NCBI RefSeq assembly: GCF_900106775.1
Contig: NZ_FNNQ01000002.1
Coordinates: 238,374 to 302,373, forward strand
Direction of reading: 5' to 3'
Length of the DNA: 64,000 nucleotides
Origin: Marininema mesophilum
GTDB taxonomy: Bacteria > Bacillota > Bacilli > Thermoactinomycetales > DSM-45169
A program made the translations under genes and the position numbers. This document shows, one piece after another, positions 33,616 to 41,980 of this stretch. How positions within the stretch are numbered: position 1 is the first letter of the stretch; every line of letters starts with the position of its first letter. The notes under the pieces were generated by a model. That model did no database searches and was not told where the DNA came from. It was given only the letters and a program-made list of their open reading frames with translations.

Positions 33616-35718
33616 ATGGATATTGTACGATATGAAACAGAACTGGCTGGCCGAGTGCTAACATTGGAGTTCGGAAAATTTGCTAACCAAGCGAACGGCG
33701 CTGTTTTTGTGCGTTACGGAGAGACTGCCGTGCTGGCGACTGTGGTAGCATCGGAAAAGCCAAAAAATCTCGGCTTCTTTCCCCTTACCGTCAATTATGA
33801 AGAGCGTCTTTATGCGGTTGGGAAAATTCCAGGAGGCTTTATAAAGCGAGAAGGGCGTCCTAGTGAAAAAGCAGTGTTAGCTAGTCGCTTAATTGACCGA
33901 CCGATTCGCCCCCTATTTCCAGAGGGCTTTCGCAATGATGTCCAAGTAGTTACTACCGTAATGTCCGTGGATCAGGATTGCTCCTCAGAGGTTGCAGCGA
34001 TGATTGGAGCTTCTGCGGCCCTTGGTGTATCTGACATTCCTTTTGCAGGGCCGATTGCAGGAGTTATCGTTGGTCGAATCAATGGGGAATTTATTCTAAA
34101 TCCCACGATAGAGCAAGGGGAGAAGAGCGACTTACATCTTGTCGTAGCGGGAACTCGCCATGGAGTTAACATGGTAGAAGCGGGAGCGCAAGAAATCTCC
34201 GAAGAAGTGATGCTGGAAGCGATTCTCTTTGGCCATGAGGCGATCAAAGAGAACATTGCGTTCCAAGAACGCATCATTGCCGAAATTGGTAAAGAAAAAT
34301 TAGTCCCCGATCTGATCCAGGTGGAGCCTGAGTTAGACCGTCGGGTGCGAGAGCTGGCTGTACCACCGATGGTAGAAGCAGCTCAGGTGATGGAGAAACA
34401 AGCTCGTCAAGCGGCGATAGATGATGTGAAGGAACAGATTCTTGAAACACTCGCTGTGGACTACCCTGAAGAAGAGCAACAGCAAGAAATTTCATCGATT
34501 CTCGATACGGTACTAAAAGAAGAAGTACGACGGATGATTCTCGACGAGAAAAAGCGGCCGGATGGTCGTCATCCAGAGGAGATCCGGCCGCTTGAAAGCG
34601 AGACGGGAATCCTACCACGTACCCATGGCTCCGGTCTATTCCGTCGAGGTCAAACGCAGGTGCTTTCTATCTGTACACTGGGTGCCTTAGGAGACGTACA
34701 GATCCTCGATGGACTGGATCTAGAAGCATCGAAGCGTTTTATGCATCACTATAACTTCCCTCCTTTTTCTGTTGGGGATTCCCGCCCTATGCGAGCACCA
34801 GGCCGACGAGAAATTGGTCATGGAGCACTAGGTGAACGAGCGTTAGAACCCATCGTTCCCTCTGAGGAAGAGTTTCCATATACCATCCGATTGGTTTCTG
34901 AGGTATTGGAATCCAACGGTTCTAGCTCCCAAGCGAGCATCTGTGCATCGACAATGGCTATGATGGATGCAGGAGTACCAATTAAAGCTCCTGTAGCGGG
35001 GATTGCGATGGGTCTCGTCAAGGAAGGGGAACGGGTAACCGTTCTCACGGACATTCAAGGTATGGAAGATCATCTAGGAGATATGGACTTTAAGGTAGCG
35101 GGTACTCGTAAAGGGGTAACGGCCTTACAGATGGATATTAAGATCGAGGAAATTGGACGCTCTGTCTTAGTAGAAGCCTTGAAGCAAGCCCATCAAGCCC
35201 GAATTACCTTACTGGAGCATATGGAAACAGCGATTGCAGAACCGCGTCAAGAGCTTTCACGTTATGCACCTAAAATCGTTGCATTGCGTATTCATCCAGA
35301 TAAAATTCGTGATGTGATTGGCCCGAGTGGACGCATGATTAATAAGATTATCGATGAAACTGGAGTTAAAATCGATATCGAACAAGATGGACGGGTCTAT
35401 ATCGCTTCTCCAGATCAAGAGAAGAACGAGCGTGCCAAGCAGATGATCGAAGACCTTGTGCGTGAAGTGATTGTGGGCGAAATATATAATGCTACTGTCA
35501 AGCGTGTAGAAAAGTACGGAGCCTTTGTGGAACTGTTCCCAGGTAAAGAGGGTCTAGTACATATCTCACAGCTGGATTCTGAACGAGTGAACAAAGTGAC
35601 AGACGTGGTCAACCTCGGGGAATCCATTCTCGTCAAAGTGACTGAGATTGATAATCAAGGGCGGATCAATTTGTCCCGCAAAGCAGCACTGAAGACAGAG
35701 ACTGATTCAAAAGAATAG
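33616..35718 (+). CDS. pnp: Polynucleotide phosphorylase
   Basis: 3'-5' phosphorolytic RNA exonuclease, also able to add tails. 700 residues from ATG 33616; agaggagg lies 13 bases ahead, rather far, while the upstream in-frame ATG codons overlap it. Two RNase PH domains flank a helical domain (first: GKIPGGFIKREGRPSEKAVL; second: TRGQTQ-like FRRGQTQVLSICTLG, FSVGDSRPMRAPGRREIGHG). C-terminal KH (IRDVIGPSGRMINKIIDETG) and S1 (YNATVKRVEKYGAFVELF, GLVHISQL) bind RNA. Confidence 0.98.
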   Translation: MDIVRYETELAGRVLTLEFGKFANQANGAVFVRYGETAVLATVVASEKPKNLGFFPLTVNYEERLYAVGKIPGGFIKREGRPSEKAVLASRLIDRPIRPLFPEGFRNDVQVVTTVMSVDQDCSSEVAAMIGASAALGVSDIPFAGPIAGVIVGRINGEFILNPTIEQGEKSDLHLVVAGTRHGVNMVEAGAQEISEEVMLEAILFGHEAIKENIAFQERIIAEIGKEKLVPDLIQVEPELDRRVRELAVPPMVEAAQVMEKQARQAAIDDVKEQILETLAVDYPEEEQQQEISSILDTVLKEEVRRMILDEKKRPDGRHPEEIRPLESETGILPRTHGSGLFRRGQTQVLSICTLGALGDVQILDGLDLEASKRFMHHYNFPPFSVGDSRPMRAPGRREIGHGALGERALEPIVPSEEEFPYTIRLVSEVLESNGSSSQASICASTMAMMDAGVPIKAPVAGIAMGLVKEGERVTVLTDIQGMEDHLGDMDFKVAGTRKGVTALQMDIKIEEIGRSVLVEALKQAHQARITLLEHMETAIAEPRQELSRYAPKIVALRIHPDKIRDVIGPSGRMINKIIDETGVKIDIEQDGRVYIASPDQEKNERAKQMIEDLVREVIVGEIYNATVKRVEKYGAFVELFPGKEGLVHISQLDSERVNKVTDVVNLGESILVKVTEIDNQGRINLSRKAALKTETDSKE

Positions 35719-35730
35719 TCCATCGTCTGC

Positions 35731-35762
35731 AAAAAGAGTCAGAGCGATCTGTCTCTTTTTTA
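35731..35762 (+). terminator. Intrinsic terminator after pnp
   Basis: Imperfect stem aaaaagagtcaga / tctgtctcttttt. Confidence 0.65.
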
Positions 35763-35834
35763 TGAAGTTAGCGTTTCGTATAGAAGTCTCCTGTCTAGCA
35801 TAAGTTAGAAGCGTCGGACAGGAGGTAGACACTG

Positions 35835-36815
35835 ATGAAGAAAAAACAATTACGTAAACGATGGTTATTGATCTTCGTACCACTCATTTGGTTAGGAATT
35901 CATTCTTCCACTGTGACTGCGTACGTAGATATGGTTAAAAAAGGAGAAGCTCAACCAGCCTTCACCGTTGATGAATTGCACGAACGTATTGCCAAGGAGT
36001 CAGAAGCACGAGCACAAAAACCGATTAATGCCCGGGTGGATCGGGTGTGGAAGGCGATCCCAGGATACAATGGCCGGGTTGTGGATCGCGAGGCTACCTA
36101 TCGGATTGCCTCCAAGCAAAAATTATCACATCCCAATCCCTGGATTTATCGCGAGATTCCTCCTAAGGTCGGACTGGATGATTTATCCCCCAGTCCTATT
36201 TATCGTGGGAACGAAAAGAAGTCCATGGTCGCTTTGATGATCAATGTTGCCTGGGGAACAGAGCATTTGTCAAAGATGCTGTCCACTCTAAAACAAGAGC
36301 ACGTACGAGTTACATTTTTCCTAGATGGCTCTTGGTTAAAAAAGCATGAAACAGAGGCACGAGCTATATTGGCTGAGGGGCATGAAATTGGTAATCATGC
36401 CTATACCCACCCCATGATGAGCCGATTGGATCGCGGAAGAATGGATAAGGAAATCAGGCAGACGGAGTCCTTAATACGAAGGCTTGGTACCCGTTCTCGC
36501 TTTTTTGCACCACCTGGTGGGGATTTTAACCAGATGACAGTCGATGTGGCCCATGATCTGGGGATGAAAACGGTGATGTGGACGGTGGATACCGTAGATT
36601 GGCGAAAGACTTCTTCTCCTGCATGGATGATTTCTCGTGTGCGAAAAGGGGTAGGAAATGGTACGCTCATTTTGATGCATCCTACTGATCGCACAGCGAT
36701 TGCATTACCTCAAATCATACGGACGGTGAAGCAAAAAGGAATAAAATTGGGAACGGTAGCGGAGGTACTCTCCTCTAAGCGAATAGATCCTGTTGAGTCC
36801 AAAGGTGCCTTCTGA
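35835..36815 (+). CDS. ylxY: YlxY-type polysaccharide deacetylase-like protein
   Basis: 326 residues with an N-terminal signal or anchor (LLIFVPLIWLGIHSSTVTA), so extracytoplasmic. The NodB homology domain covers about 130-320. The metal-binding HxxxH motif is intact (GNHAYTHPMMS) and so is FAPPGGDF and TVDTVDWR. The first motif, normally TFDDGP with catalytic and metal Asp, reads LMINVAWGTEH, so both aspartates are missing; the same change is known in B. subtilis YlxY. Activity as a deacetylase is therefore doubtful. Start ATG follows gacaggaggtag. The location after pnp, before the M16 protease, matches Bacillus. Confidence 0.92.
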   Translation: MKKKQLRKRWLLIFVPLIWLGIHSSTVTAYVDMVKKGEAQPAFTVDELHERIAKESEARAQKPINARVDRVWKAIPGYNGRVVDREATYRIASKQKLSHPNPWIYREIPPKVGLDDLSPSPIYRGNEKKSMVALMINVAWGTEHLSKMLSTLKQEHVRVTFFLDGSWLKKHETEARAILAEGHEIGNHAYTHPMMSRLDRGRMDKEIRQTESLIRRLGTRSRFFAPPGGDFNQMTVDVAHDLGMKTVMWTVDTVDWRKTSSPAWMISRVRKGVGNGTLILMHPTDRTAIALPQIIRTVKQKGIKLGTVAEVLSSKRIDPVESKGAF

Positions 36816-36901
36816 TATAGTGGGGATGCTTCGCGGAAAAAAATTACATATGCCCCGTCAAAGAACGTGGCGAATGGGAAAAAGGAGGATCTAGGCACCC
36901 G

Positions 36902-38158
36902 GTGATACAAAAATATACACTGCCTAACGGTGTCCGAGTGGTTGCAGAATCCATCCCCCATGTTCGATCCGTTGCTTTTGGATTGTGGATCGGGACGGGT
37001 TCTCGTTTTGAGATCGAAAACAAAAACGGTATTTCTCATTTTTTAGAGCACATGATGTTCAAAGGTACCAAAACGAAAACCGCTCGTCAGCTGGCAGAAG
37101 CTTTCGACGAAGTGGGTGGACATGTTAATGCCTTTACATCAAAGGAAATGACCTGTTACTATGCCAAGGTATTGGACGAGCACTTTGAACATGCTGTTGA
37201 TGTATTAACGGATATGTTTTTTGAGTCGACCTTCCAAATGGAGGAGATCCTTAAAGAACGAAAAGTGATTGAAGAAGAAATTCGGATGGTGGAGGATACC
37301 CCCGATGATATCATTCACGATTGGCTTTCTGAAGCTGCGTTTTCTCGTCATTCCCTAGGTTATCCTGTGTTAGGGAGTCTGGAGAATTTACAAACCTTTG
37401 ATCGTGAGACCGTGTTGGATTATCGGGATCGCTATTATCGACCCGAAGAATTGGTTATTGCAGTAGCAGGCAATTTACCAGCTAATTGGTTAGCCCAGGT
37501 AGAAACTCGCTTTTCCCATTTCACTGGTAAGGGGAATATTGAGCCTGGCAATACTCCTGAGTATACAGGAGAAGCGATTGTCCGAGCGAAGGGGACGGAA
37601 CAAACACACATCTGTTTGGGTCTGCCAGGCATCTCTTTAAATGACGAACGAATCTACTCTCTCATCCTCTTAAATAATCTCCTGGGTGGAAACATGAGCT
37701 CACGTCTCTTTCAGGAGATTCGTGAGGATCGAGGGCTGGCCTATTCTGTTTATTCATATCATAGCGCGTATCGGGATAGTGGTTTGTTTACTATCTATAC
37801 AGGAACTGGTCATGAACAAGCAGAGGATGTTATTCAACTGATCCTCAACGTCCTGGATAGTGTACGTCAGGATGGAGTGACCGCCAATGAATTACAAAAA
37901 GGAAAAGAGCAGTTAAAAGGTAGTTTGATGATGAGCCTTGAGAGCACAAATAACCGGATGAGTCGCCTAGGTAAGAACGAACTTTTGTTAGGGCACCATA
38001 TGACGTTGGATGAGGTAGTTGAAGCGGTGGAGAAGCTTACTGTAGGAGATATTTTAACGACTGCGCGAGCCATCTTTAGCAAGCCACTAACATTATCGCT
38101 ACTTTCGCCTACCGGGAAAGTTCCGGCTACATACAGGAGGAATGCACTTGTTGTATGA
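36902..38158 (+). CDS. ymxG: M16-family zinc protease (processing-peptidase-like)
   Basis: 418 residues, cytoplasmic, related to the mitochondrial processing peptidase beta subunit. Zinc motif H-x-x-E-H in GISHFLEHMMFKGT with the downstream glutamate in RKVIEEEIRMVEDTPDD. The second domain contains the glycine-rich SSRLFQEIREDRGLAYSVYS. Start GTG 36902 with aaaggagg. In Bacillus this gene (mlpA/ymxG) lies between ylxY and ymxH; here dut and a spo0E-like gene are placed after it. It overlaps dut. Confidence 0.93.
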   Translation: MIQKYTLPNGVRVVAESIPHVRSVAFGLWIGTGSRFEIENKNGISHFLEHMMFKGTKTKTARQLAEAFDEVGGHVNAFTSKEMTCYYAKVLDEHFEHAVDVLTDMFFESTFQMEEILKERKVIEEEIRMVEDTPDDIIHDWLSEAAFSRHSLGYPVLGSLENLQTFDRETVLDYRDRYYRPEELVIAVAGNLPANWLAQVETRFSHFTGKGNIEPGNTPEYTGEAIVRAKGTEQTHICLGLPGISLNDERIYSLILLNNLLGGNMSSRLFQEIREDRGLAYSVYSYHSAYRDSGLFTIYTGTGHEQAEDVIQLILNVLDSVRQDGVTANELQKGKEQLKGSLMMSLESTNNRMSRLGKNELLLGHHMTLDEVVEAVEKLTVGDILTTARAIFSKPLTLSLLSPTGKVPATYRRNALVV

Positions 38159-38594
38159 TGTGAAGATTCGCAAGTTACCAAGTAGCAAGGATTTACCCCT
38201 GCCGAAGCAGATGTCTGCTTCATCTGCCGGGTTTGATTTACTTGCAGCGGTAAAAGAAGAAATGGTTGTAGCACCGGGAGATTGGACGCTGATTCCTACA
38301 GGAATCTCTCTAGAGATGCCAGAACAATTGGAAGCTCAGGTCCGCCCCCGTAGCGGTCTTGCGTTAAAACATGGGATAACTATGTTAAATTCCCCAGGTA
38401 CGATTGATGCGGATTATCGAGGAGAAGTGAAAGTGATTGTGCACAACTTAGGCCGTGAGTCCTTTGTTGTTAAACGGGGCGAGCGTATCGCTCAGCTGGT
38501 ATTTCAGGAGCTACCAAAAATCAGAATGATGGAAGTAGCAGAGCTATCTACCACTTCACGAGGTGAAGGTGGATTCGGCCATACTGGCAAATAA
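38148..38594 (+). CDS. dut: Deoxyuridine 5'-triphosphate nucleotidohydrolase
   Basis: Hydrolyses dUTP to dUMP, keeping uracil out of DNA. About 148 residues. All five trimeric dUTPase motifs are seen: SAGFDLLA (1), RPRSGLALKHGI (2), SPGTIDADYRGEVKV (3), GERIAQLVF (4), and the C-terminal P-loop-like TTSRGEGGFGHTGK (5). I place the start at TTG 38148, because aggagga ends only one or two bases before the ATG at 38142. It overlaps the protease gene end. Confidence 0.96.
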   Translation: MLYDVKIRKLPSSKDLPLPKQMSASSAGFDLLAAVKEEMVVAPGDWTLIPTGISLEMPEQLEAQVRPRSGLALKHGITMLNSPGTIDADYRGEVKVIVHNLGRESFVVKRGERIAQLVFQELPKIRMMEVAELSTTSRGEGGFGHTGK

Positions 38595-38613
38595 CCGCAT
38601 CGGAGGGGACAAG

Positions 38614-38793
38614 GTGAGTTCTGTGCGATTGGAAACCCTGGAGCGGGAGATGGAACTGTTGAGAGCCGCCCTGTATCGAGAGATCGAGGGAGAATATAAA
38701 CGTCTTTCCCACACCTCAATCCTGCCAATTAGCCGTGAACTTGATGAAATCCTGAATCAGTACTATGCCGAGAAAAAACGAAGGCCTTCATAA
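38614..38793 (+). CDS. Spo0E-like aspartyl-phosphate phosphatase
   Basis: 59 residues from GTG 38614, with atcggaggggac upstream. Predicted two-helix hairpin: RLETLEREMELLRAALYRE and the second helix carrying SRELDEILNQYYAEKK, which fits the Spo0E-family signature S-x-x-L-D-x-x-I/L-x-x-Y. Such proteins remove phosphate from Spo0A and delay sporulation. The location just before the ymxH-dpaAB genes is noteworthy but may be chance. Ends in a strong terminator. Confidence 0.75.
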   Translation: MSSVRLETLEREMELLRAALYREIEGEYKRLSHTSILPISRELDEILNQYYAEKKRRPS

Positions 38794-38804
38794 GCCCATG
38801 AATG

Positions 38805-38844
38805 AAAGGCAGATAAGTGCTTGTAGCTTATCTGCCTTTTTTCT
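38805..38844 (+). terminator. Intrinsic terminator after the spo0E-like gene
   Basis: Arms aaaggcagataag and cttatctgccttt, then T-run. Confidence 0.88.
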
Positions 38845-38947
38845 TAGAGAATGAAGGGGTCGTTTTTTTATCATATAGGAGCTTATTTTACGATAAATTT
38901 CAATCAAGGACGGGTTACTCATCCCAAATAACAAGGGGGAGTCCATC

Positions 38948-39202
38948 ATGCGTTGGAGTGAGTTAGCAGCAAAAGAGATGATTGATATTCAAGGTGGAGA
39001 ACGGATTGGTAACATGGGGCATGCGGATTTGGTTTTGGATTCAGAGACAGGGAAAATTGAAGCCCTTTTGCTACCAGCAGGTTCATCGTGGTTTGGTCGT
39101 CAACAGGAGGGGCGCATGATTCGGTGGAAGCATATACGGAAAATTGGCCCAGAGATGGTAATCGTTGAGGCGGATGTACCCTCCTCCGTCAGGGAGAGCT
39201 AA
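38948..39202 (+). CDS. ymxH: YlmC/YmxH family PRC-barrel protein
   Basis: 84 residues with one PRC-barrel: MRWSELAAKEMIDIQGGERI, DLVLDSETGKIEALLLPAG, RMIRWKHIRKIGPEMVIVE. YlmC/YmxH proteins are sporulation-associated in Bacillus and Clostridium and ymxH precedes the spoVF genes there. Ribosome site aagggggag. The gap of about 120 bases to dpaA holds no obvious terminator, so cotranscription is possible. Confidence 0.9.
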   Translation: MRWSELAAKEMIDIQGGERIGNMGHADLVLDSETGKIEALLLPAGSSWFGRQQEGRMIRWKHIRKIGPEMVIVEADVPSSVRES

Positions 39203-39320
39203 TCCGCAAAAACCCCATGGTAACCCTTGCCGGGCACCCAACATATGATGCATGGAAGCGACGACTTCCAGAGGGAAGGCATCGCGGGGAGCTCCCCGGG
39301 AAAGGGGTCTTCAGAGGGAG

Positions 39321-40220
39321 ATGTTGACAGGGAAGCATGTCGCATTTATCGGCGGGGATGCTAGGCAATTGGAAGTAATAAAAAGTTGTCTCTCACTGGA
39401 TGCGAAAGTGAGTTTGATCGGATTTGAAAATTTGCAGAGCCCGTTCAGCGGAGCAAGTAACCGGGAGATTTCCCCGGAACTTTTTGCTACCGTCGACATG
39501 TTGATTTTGCCGATTCTCGGTACCGATGAGGAAGGGCACGTAGATAGTATTTTTACGACGCGGACGCTTGTATTGACCGAAGCGGATATGCGAGCCCTTC
39601 CTTCCCATGCCGTTGTTTATGCCGGGATTGCGAAATCATATCTTAAAAATCTTTGTGAAGAAGTATCGATTCGCCTCGTTGAACTGCTAAAACGGGACGA
39701 TGTGGCGATCTATAACTCCATTCCGACGATGGAGGGTGCATTGATGATGGCTATCCAACATACGAACATTACCATCCACGACTCCACTTCAATGGTTTTG
39801 GGATTGGGGAGGGTGGGAGTAACCCTTTGTCGGAGTCTGCATGCTTTAGGAGCGCGAGTGAAAGTGGGTGTTCGTAAACAGTCCCACGTAGCTCGGTGTG
39901 TAGAAATGGGTCTGAAACCATTTTTAATGGGTGAGCTCACAGATGAAGTGAGGGACGTTGATATCCTCTTTAACACGATTCCCGCGAAGGTTGTCACCGA
40001 AGCAGTATTAAAGGAGATGCCATACAGTGCGGTGATTATCGATCTGGCTTCCAAGCCAGGGGGAGTAGATTTTGCCTATGCAGAAAAGCGAGGGATTAAG
40101 GCATTACTGGCCCCCAGTCTCCCTGGAATTGTCGCTCCAAAAACCGCGGGCAAGATTTTGGCGCAGACGATGACACGTCTGTTGGCAAAGGAGTTTGGTG
40201 AGGAGGGGTCGAGCCCATGA
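39321..40220 (+). CDS. dpaA: Dipicolinate synthase subunit A
   Basis: Together with DpaB makes dipicolinic acid, the spore-core calcium chelator, in the mother cell. 299 residues from ATG 39321, giving MLTGKHVAFIGGDARQLE, the family's N-terminus; the ribosome site agagggag directly abuts it, so initiation may be weak. Upstream in-frame codons from 39252 do not resemble the family. NAD(P)-binding motif VLGLGRVGVTLCRSLHALGA; other conserved blocks RDDVAIYNSIPTMEGALM and LAPSLPGIVAPKTAGKI. Confidence 0.95.
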   Translation: MLTGKHVAFIGGDARQLEVIKSCLSLDAKVSLIGFENLQSPFSGASNREISPELFATVDMLILPILGTDEEGHVDSIFTTRTLVLTEADMRALPSHAVVYAGIAKSYLKNLCEEVSIRLVELLKRDDVAIYNSIPTMEGALMMAIQHTNITIHDSTSMVLGLGRVGVTLCRSLHALGARVKVGVRKQSHVARCVEMGLKPFLMGELTDEVRDVDILFNTIPAKVVTEAVLKEMPYSAVIIDLASKPGGVDFAYAEKRGIKALLAPSLPGIVAPKTAGKILAQTMTRLLAKEFGEEGSSP

Positions 40221-40819
40221 GCTTAACAGGGAGGACTATCGGCTTTGGATTAACAGGGTCACATTGTACTCATGATTCGGTACTGATTCAGATGCGAAAG
40301 TTGATTGATTGGGGAGCTCGCGTAATTCCAATTATTTCCCATACTGTAAAGACAGTAGATAGTCGATTTGGGGACGCAGAGGACTGGTTAACAAAAATCA
40401 AAGGAATTACAGGGGAAGAAATCATCGATTCAGTGGCACAGGCAGAACCGATTGGCCCGAAGGAAATGCTAGATTGTATGCTGATTGCCCCCTGTACGGG
40501 CAATAGCCTTGCTCGTTTGGCCAATGCTTTAACGGATGGGCCTGTGCTCATGGCAGCCAAGGCACAGATGCGAAACCATCGTCCTGTAGTCATCGCAATT
40601 TCTACAAACGATGCACTCGGATTAAATGCAGCCAATCTTGCTAAACTTTTGGTGGCGAGGGATGTCTTCTTTGTTCCTTTTGGCCAAGATAATCCTGAAG
40701 GAAAGCCTAAATCGATGGTTGCGCGGATGGAATTCATCCCTGAAACTGTAGCCGCAGCAATAGATGGATATCAATTACAACCATTGATAGTTGAAAAATA
40801 TCGTGATTTAACCTCATAA
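40217..40819 (+). CDS. dpaB: Dipicolinate synthase subunit B
   Basis: 200-residue flavoprotein-like subunit (flavodoxin/decarboxylase-like fold). N-terminus IGFGLTGSHCTHDSVL, middle LIAPCTGNSLARLANALTDG with the phosphopantothenoylcysteine-decarboxylase-like PCTGNS, and VVIAISTNDALGLNAANLAK. Four-base overlap with dpaA (ATGA). A hairpin follows before asd. Confidence 0.95.
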   Translation: MSLTGRTIGFGLTGSHCTHDSVLIQMRKLIDWGARVIPIISHTVKTVDSRFGDAEDWLTKIKGITGEEIIDSVAQAEPIGPKEMLDCMLIAPCTGNSLARLANALTDGPVLMAAKAQMRNHRPVVIAISTNDALGLNAANLAKLLVARDVFFVPFGQDNPEGKPKSMVARMEFIPETVAAAIDGYQLQPLIVEKYRDLTS

Positions 40820-40852
40820 TAGATAAAAGGTTGTGCAAGAACGCCATAGAAT

Positions 40853-40892
40853 AAGAATGGCCTTCTGTGGAATAAAGGCCATCCATTCTTTT
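40853..40892 (+). terminator. Hairpin between dpaB and asd
   Basis: Arms aagaatggcctt and aaggccatccattctt (two-base bulge), then short T-run; may be a partial terminator. Confidence 0.6.
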
Positions 40893-40922
40893 GGCGATCT
40901 TTTATGAGGGGGATTTCTAATC

Positions 40923-41948
40923 ATGCCATCACGAGAAGTGACTGTAGCCATCCTCGGCGCAAGTGGAGCTGTCGGGGAGCAACTATTACGAAACTTAGAA
41001 GCAAGAAACTTTCCAGTGAAAGAACTACGACCGCTTGCATCCAAGCGTTCCGCAGGAAAAACGATTCAGTTTCGGGGTGAAGATATCGTCATCCGTGAGG
41101 CGACTCCAGAAGCTTTTGAAGGTGTGGACATCGCCCTCTTTAGCGCTGGTGGAGGGGTGAGTAAAACCTTTGCTCCAGAAGCAGTGAAGCGGGGGGCGGT
41201 GGTAGTGGATAATACCAACGCTTTCCGGATGGACCCCAATGTACCTTTGGTAGTCCCAGAGGTAAATAAAGACGCTATCAAAAATCATCAAGGTATTATC
41301 GCCAATCCCAACTGCTCGACGATCCAGATGGTTGTTGCATTAAAACCACTGTATGATCGTTTTGGCTTTGATCGAGTGATTGTCTCGACTTATCAAGCAG
41401 TTTCAGGGTCCGGGGCAAAAGCTATGACAGAATTACAAGAGCAATCTCAGGCAATCTTGGATGGTCGTGAACCAAATAAAGAGGTTATGCCTGTTGGCGC
41501 ATTGGATAAACATTATCCGATTGCTTTTAATGCTATTCCGCAATGTGATGTAGCTGAGGAGAATGGGTATACGTTAGAAGAGATGAAGATGGTACGCGAG
41601 ACTAAAAAAATCTTTTCCGACAACCGCATTGGATTGACCGCTACCTGTGTGCGTGTGCCTGTCCTCCGTGGGCATAGTGAGTCTCTATATGTCGAGTTAA
41701 ATAAGGATTTTGATATCGAAGAGATTCGCCAGGCACTCCGTGAAGGAGAAGGGATCATCTTAGAAGACGATGTGGCTTCCCAGGTTTACCCTATGCCACA
41801 AACTGCTACAGGGCGGGATGAAGTCTTTGTGGGCCGTGTGCGTAGAGACACGATCAACCCACGTGGACTGAATATGTGGGTGGTCTCTGATAACCTCTTA
41901 AAAGGGGCCGCTACTAACACAGTTCAGATTGCTGAATACCTGATCTAA
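40923..41948 (+). CDS. asd: Aspartate-semialdehyde dehydrogenase
   Basis: Reduces aspartyl phosphate to aspartate semialdehyde for lysine, threonine, methionine and dipicolinate. 341 residues. NADP-binding ILGASGAVGEQLL, catalytic Cys in ANPNCSTIQM, substrate residues in YQAVSGSGAKAM, catalytic His in RVPVLRGHSESLY. ATG 40923 follows gagggg. Operon order dpaA-dpaB-asd-dapG-dapA is that of Bacillus. Confidence 0.97.
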   Translation: MPSREVTVAILGASGAVGEQLLRNLEARNFPVKELRPLASKRSAGKTIQFRGEDIVIREATPEAFEGVDIALFSAGGGVSKTFAPEAVKRGAVVVDNTNAFRMDPNVPLVVPEVNKDAIKNHQGIIANPNCSTIQMVVALKPLYDRFGFDRVIVSTYQAVSGSGAKAMTELQEQSQAILDGREPNKEVMPVGALDKHYPIAFNAIPQCDVAEENGYTLEEMKMVRETKKIFSDNRIGLTATCVRVPVLRGHSESLYVELNKDFDIEEIRQALREGEGIILEDDVASQVYPMPQTATGRDEVFVGRVRRDTINPRGLNMWVVSDNLLKGAATNTVQIAEYLI

Positions 41949-41980
41949 TTTAATTCTTTCATCGAAGAAGGGAATGCTTC

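Noticed and set aside
40820..41980. Lysine riboswitch before asd or dapG
   Set aside because: The gaps are only 30-100 bases and show no lysine-aptamer motifs.
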